This document shows positions 62,591 to 64,000 of a DNA stretch of 64,000 nucleotides, piece by piece. Both the position numbers and the translations under genes were made by a program. Under the pieces are notes generated by a model. The model had not been told where the DNA came from. It saw only the letters and a program-made list of their open reading frames with translations, and ran no database searches. Location: contig NZ_KQ948145.1 in the NCBI RefSeq assembly GCF_001513955.1, forward strand, positions 986,393-1,050,392, written 5' to 3'. The stretch comes from Streptomyces pseudovenezuelae. Its GTDB lineage: Bacteria; Actinomycetota; Actinomycetes; Streptomycetales; Streptomycetaceae. Within the stretch, counting starts at the first letter, position 1. Every line of letters begins with the position of its first letter.

Positions 62591-63274
62591 TTATCGGGCG
62601 AGGGCCACCTCGGGCCTCGCGGGGGCACAGGACTTCGTCTCGGCGATCAGCATCCGGGCCATCGGTCCGGCCCCGATCGCCCCGCTGACCAGGAAGGCCA
62701 CCGCCATCGACACCACCATGACCACGGACCCGAGCCACACCATCGTGTCCACCGGCAGCGTGTACGCCCCCACGACCCGCAGCACGCACTCCGTCAGCAG
62801 TACGACACCCCACACCACGGAGAACCGCCGCTCGGCCCTCCGGAAGTCCGCCGACCCGCCCTGGAGCCGCGTCCAGGCGGCCTCCCGCTCGGCGATGCCC
62901 TTCACCAGCCAGGGCTTCATGCCCGCGGTCATCATGGGCCTGCCCAGCGCGACGGAGACGAGGATGCCGATCCCGATCACACTGCTGACCCCGCTGTCCT
63001 TGGCGAGCATCAGCCGCGGGTCACCGGCCACGAAGCTCAGCAGCAGGCCCACGACGTTGACGACGAGGATGAGGGCGGCGAGACCGTTGACCGTCCGCTC
63101 CTTCACCACACTCCAGCCGGTCCGCACGGCCGGGACGACACTGCTGAGGCCCAACGCCATCAGCGTGCTCATCCCCAGCCCCTCCCTGAGCAGGTAGTAC
63201 GCCCCGATCGGCACAGCCACGTCCACGATCAGGGGAGCCAGGTTCGCGCGCTTCGAGTTCGTCTTCGTCGTCAT
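62591..63274 (-). CDS. VC0807-type integral membrane protein
   Basis: A 227-residue membrane protein with five to six hydrophobic helices (PLIVDVAVPIGAYYLLREGL; GLAALILVVNVVGLLLSFVA; VSSVIGIGILVSVALGRPMM; ...). The ALGRPMMTAGMK loop matches the VC0807 family (intracellular-septation-like). Function unknown. ATG at 63274. Confidence 0.85.
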   Translation of the reverse strand: MTTKTNSKRANLAPLIVDVAVPIGAYYLLREGLGMSTLMALGLSSVVPAVRTGWSVVKERTVNGLAALILVVNVVGLLLSFVAGDPRLMLAKDSGVSSVIGIGILVSVALGRPMMTAGMKPWLVKGIAEREAAWTRLQGGSADFRRAERRFSVVWGVVLLTECVLRVVGAYTLPVDTMVWLGSVVMVVSMAVAFLVSGAIGAGPMARMLIAETKSCAPARPEVALAR

Positions 63275-63343
63275 GCCCTCAGCTTCCCGTCCGGCGAGGG
63301 GGTGCCGGTAGAAACGATCGTCCGGCCCTCGGCATGACAAATG

Positions 63344-63988
63344 TCAGGCCAGCAGGTCGGCCAACTCGCCCATGTCGGAGAAGAGTTGAGTGGCCTCTTC
63401 CAGCTTGGCGGCGGGCGTCATGGCGGTGAACCCACAGACGTCCATCCCGGCCGCGACAGCCGCTTGTACACCCAGCGGACTGTCCTCGACGACCACACAC
63501 CGACCGGGCTCGACGCCCATCCGCTCGGCGGCATGGAGAAACAGGTCCGGCGCCGGCTTCCCCCGCCCCACGTCCTGCGAACTGAAGATCCGCTCGTCCT
63601 CGAACCACCGGTCGAGCCCGGTCGCCCGATGCCCCACCCGAATCCGCTCATGACTCCCGGAGGACGCGACACAGTACGACACCCCGTCCGCCGTCAGCTT
63701 CTCCAGTACGCCGGTGACGCCGGCCACGGCCTTCAACTCCCGCTCGAACGCGGCGAAGACCCTCGCGTGAAAGACGTCGTCGAAGTCCTCCGGCAAGCGC
63801 TGCCCGGTCCGCTCCAGGACCAGATCGTGAATCCGGTGCATGGCGGAGCCCATGTAGTCCCGGATGGAGTCCTCGTAGGAGGTCGGGTGCCCGAGCTCCG
63901 TCAGATAGGCGGCGAGGTGCCGATTGGAGATCGGCTCACTGTCGACAAGAACGCCGTCGTTGTCGAAGATGACGAGGTCATAGCGCAT
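63344..63988 (-). CDS. HAD superfamily hydrolase (beta-phosphoglucomutase-like)
   Basis: A 214-residue HAD-IA protein starting MRYDLVIFDNDGVLVDSEPI (motif I DxDG), with VASSGSHERI (motif II), GRGKPAPDLFLHAAERMG (Lys of motif III) and VVEDSPLGVQAAVAAGM (motif IV). Members dephosphorylate sugar phosphates. ATG at 63988 gives the natural start; an in-frame ATG at 64000 at the window edge is an alternative, so the gene is complete or nearly so. Confidence 0.92.
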   Translation of the reverse strand: MRYDLVIFDNDGVLVDSEPISNRHLAAYLTELGHPTSYEDSIRDYMGSAMHRIHDLVLERTGQRLPEDFDDVFHARVFAAFERELKAVAGVTGVLEKLTADGVSYCVASSGSHERIRVGHRATGLDRWFEDERIFSSQDVGRGKPAPDLFLHAAERMGVEPGRCVVVEDSPLGVQAAVAAGMDVCGFTAMTPAAKLEEATQLFSDMGELADLLA

Positions 63989-64000
63989 GCTGTTGACCAT

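Noticed and set aside
1..64000. tRNA, rRNA, CRISPR array or complete insertion sequence
   Set aside because: No cloverleaf with CCA-like end, rRNA segment, regularly spaced repeat array or transposase frame was found by eye; dedicated scans (tRNAscan, Infernal) could still find a small RNA.

Overview
The window is high-GC chromosomal DNA whose codon choice (mostly G or C in third position), tightly packed operons joined by ATGA/GTGA overlaps, frequent GTG starts and apparently leaderless genes point to a Streptomyces. Two landmark loci confirm this: a rex-hemA-hemC-hemD operon followed by hemB, and the developmental pair bldN-rsbN, both arranged as in characterised Streptomyces chromosomes.

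Left third (1-24.9 kb): the start of a histidine phosphatase gene and hemL; a beta-glucoside-type sugar uptake cluster (GH1 enzyme, two CUT1 permeases, lipoprotein binding protein, divergent ROK regulator, no ATPase gene); a fructan/fructose cluster (secreted GH32 enzyme with a large internal insertion, divergent FrcB/FrcC/FrcA-like importer, LacI regulator) whose two divergent promoters each carry a pair of identical-type operators; an ECF sigma factor with a CU044_5270-type partner; a metabolite:H+ symporter with a secreted hydrolase and a PaaX-like regulator; a secreted histidine acid phosphatase; an OmpR/histidine-kinase pair.

Middle third (24.9-45.5 kb): an LLM flavin oxidoreductase/FMN reductase pair with a MarR-like operator; small regulators and redox enzymes (AraC, HxlR, quinone oxidoreductase, SDR); a DoxX gene broken by an in-frame stop; rtcB; two tandem DUF3558 lipoproteins followed by a DUF2637 membrane protein; divergent lysS (class I) and argS; a DUF4253 gene; a WXG100-like/T7SS-signal polymorphic toxin/immunity cassette; a DUF574-type methyltransferase; a small lipoprotein; a DUF805 protein.

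Right third (45.8-64 kb): hemB, hemD (fused methyltransferase/uroporphyrinogen-III synthase), hemC, hemA and rex, all read leftwards with a Rex operator at the head, so redox state is coupled to tetrapyrrole synthesis; a glutaredoxin-like protein; a HAD-IB phosphatase; bldN and its anti-sigma gene rsbN; an acyltransferase/epimerase pair; the 32-residue bS22-like protein gene; a small excisionase-type DNA-binding protein (probable bdtA); a phosphatase; acuC; an MFS permease; a VC0807-type membrane protein; and a HAD hydrolase at the edge.

No tRNA, rRNA, CRISPR array or complete insertion sequence was recognised. The most notable items are the toxin/immunity cassette, the paired LacI-type operators, the GH32 insertion, a GC-rich repeat found three times about 45 bases behind stop codons, and an inverted-repeat element whose end coincides with stop codons.
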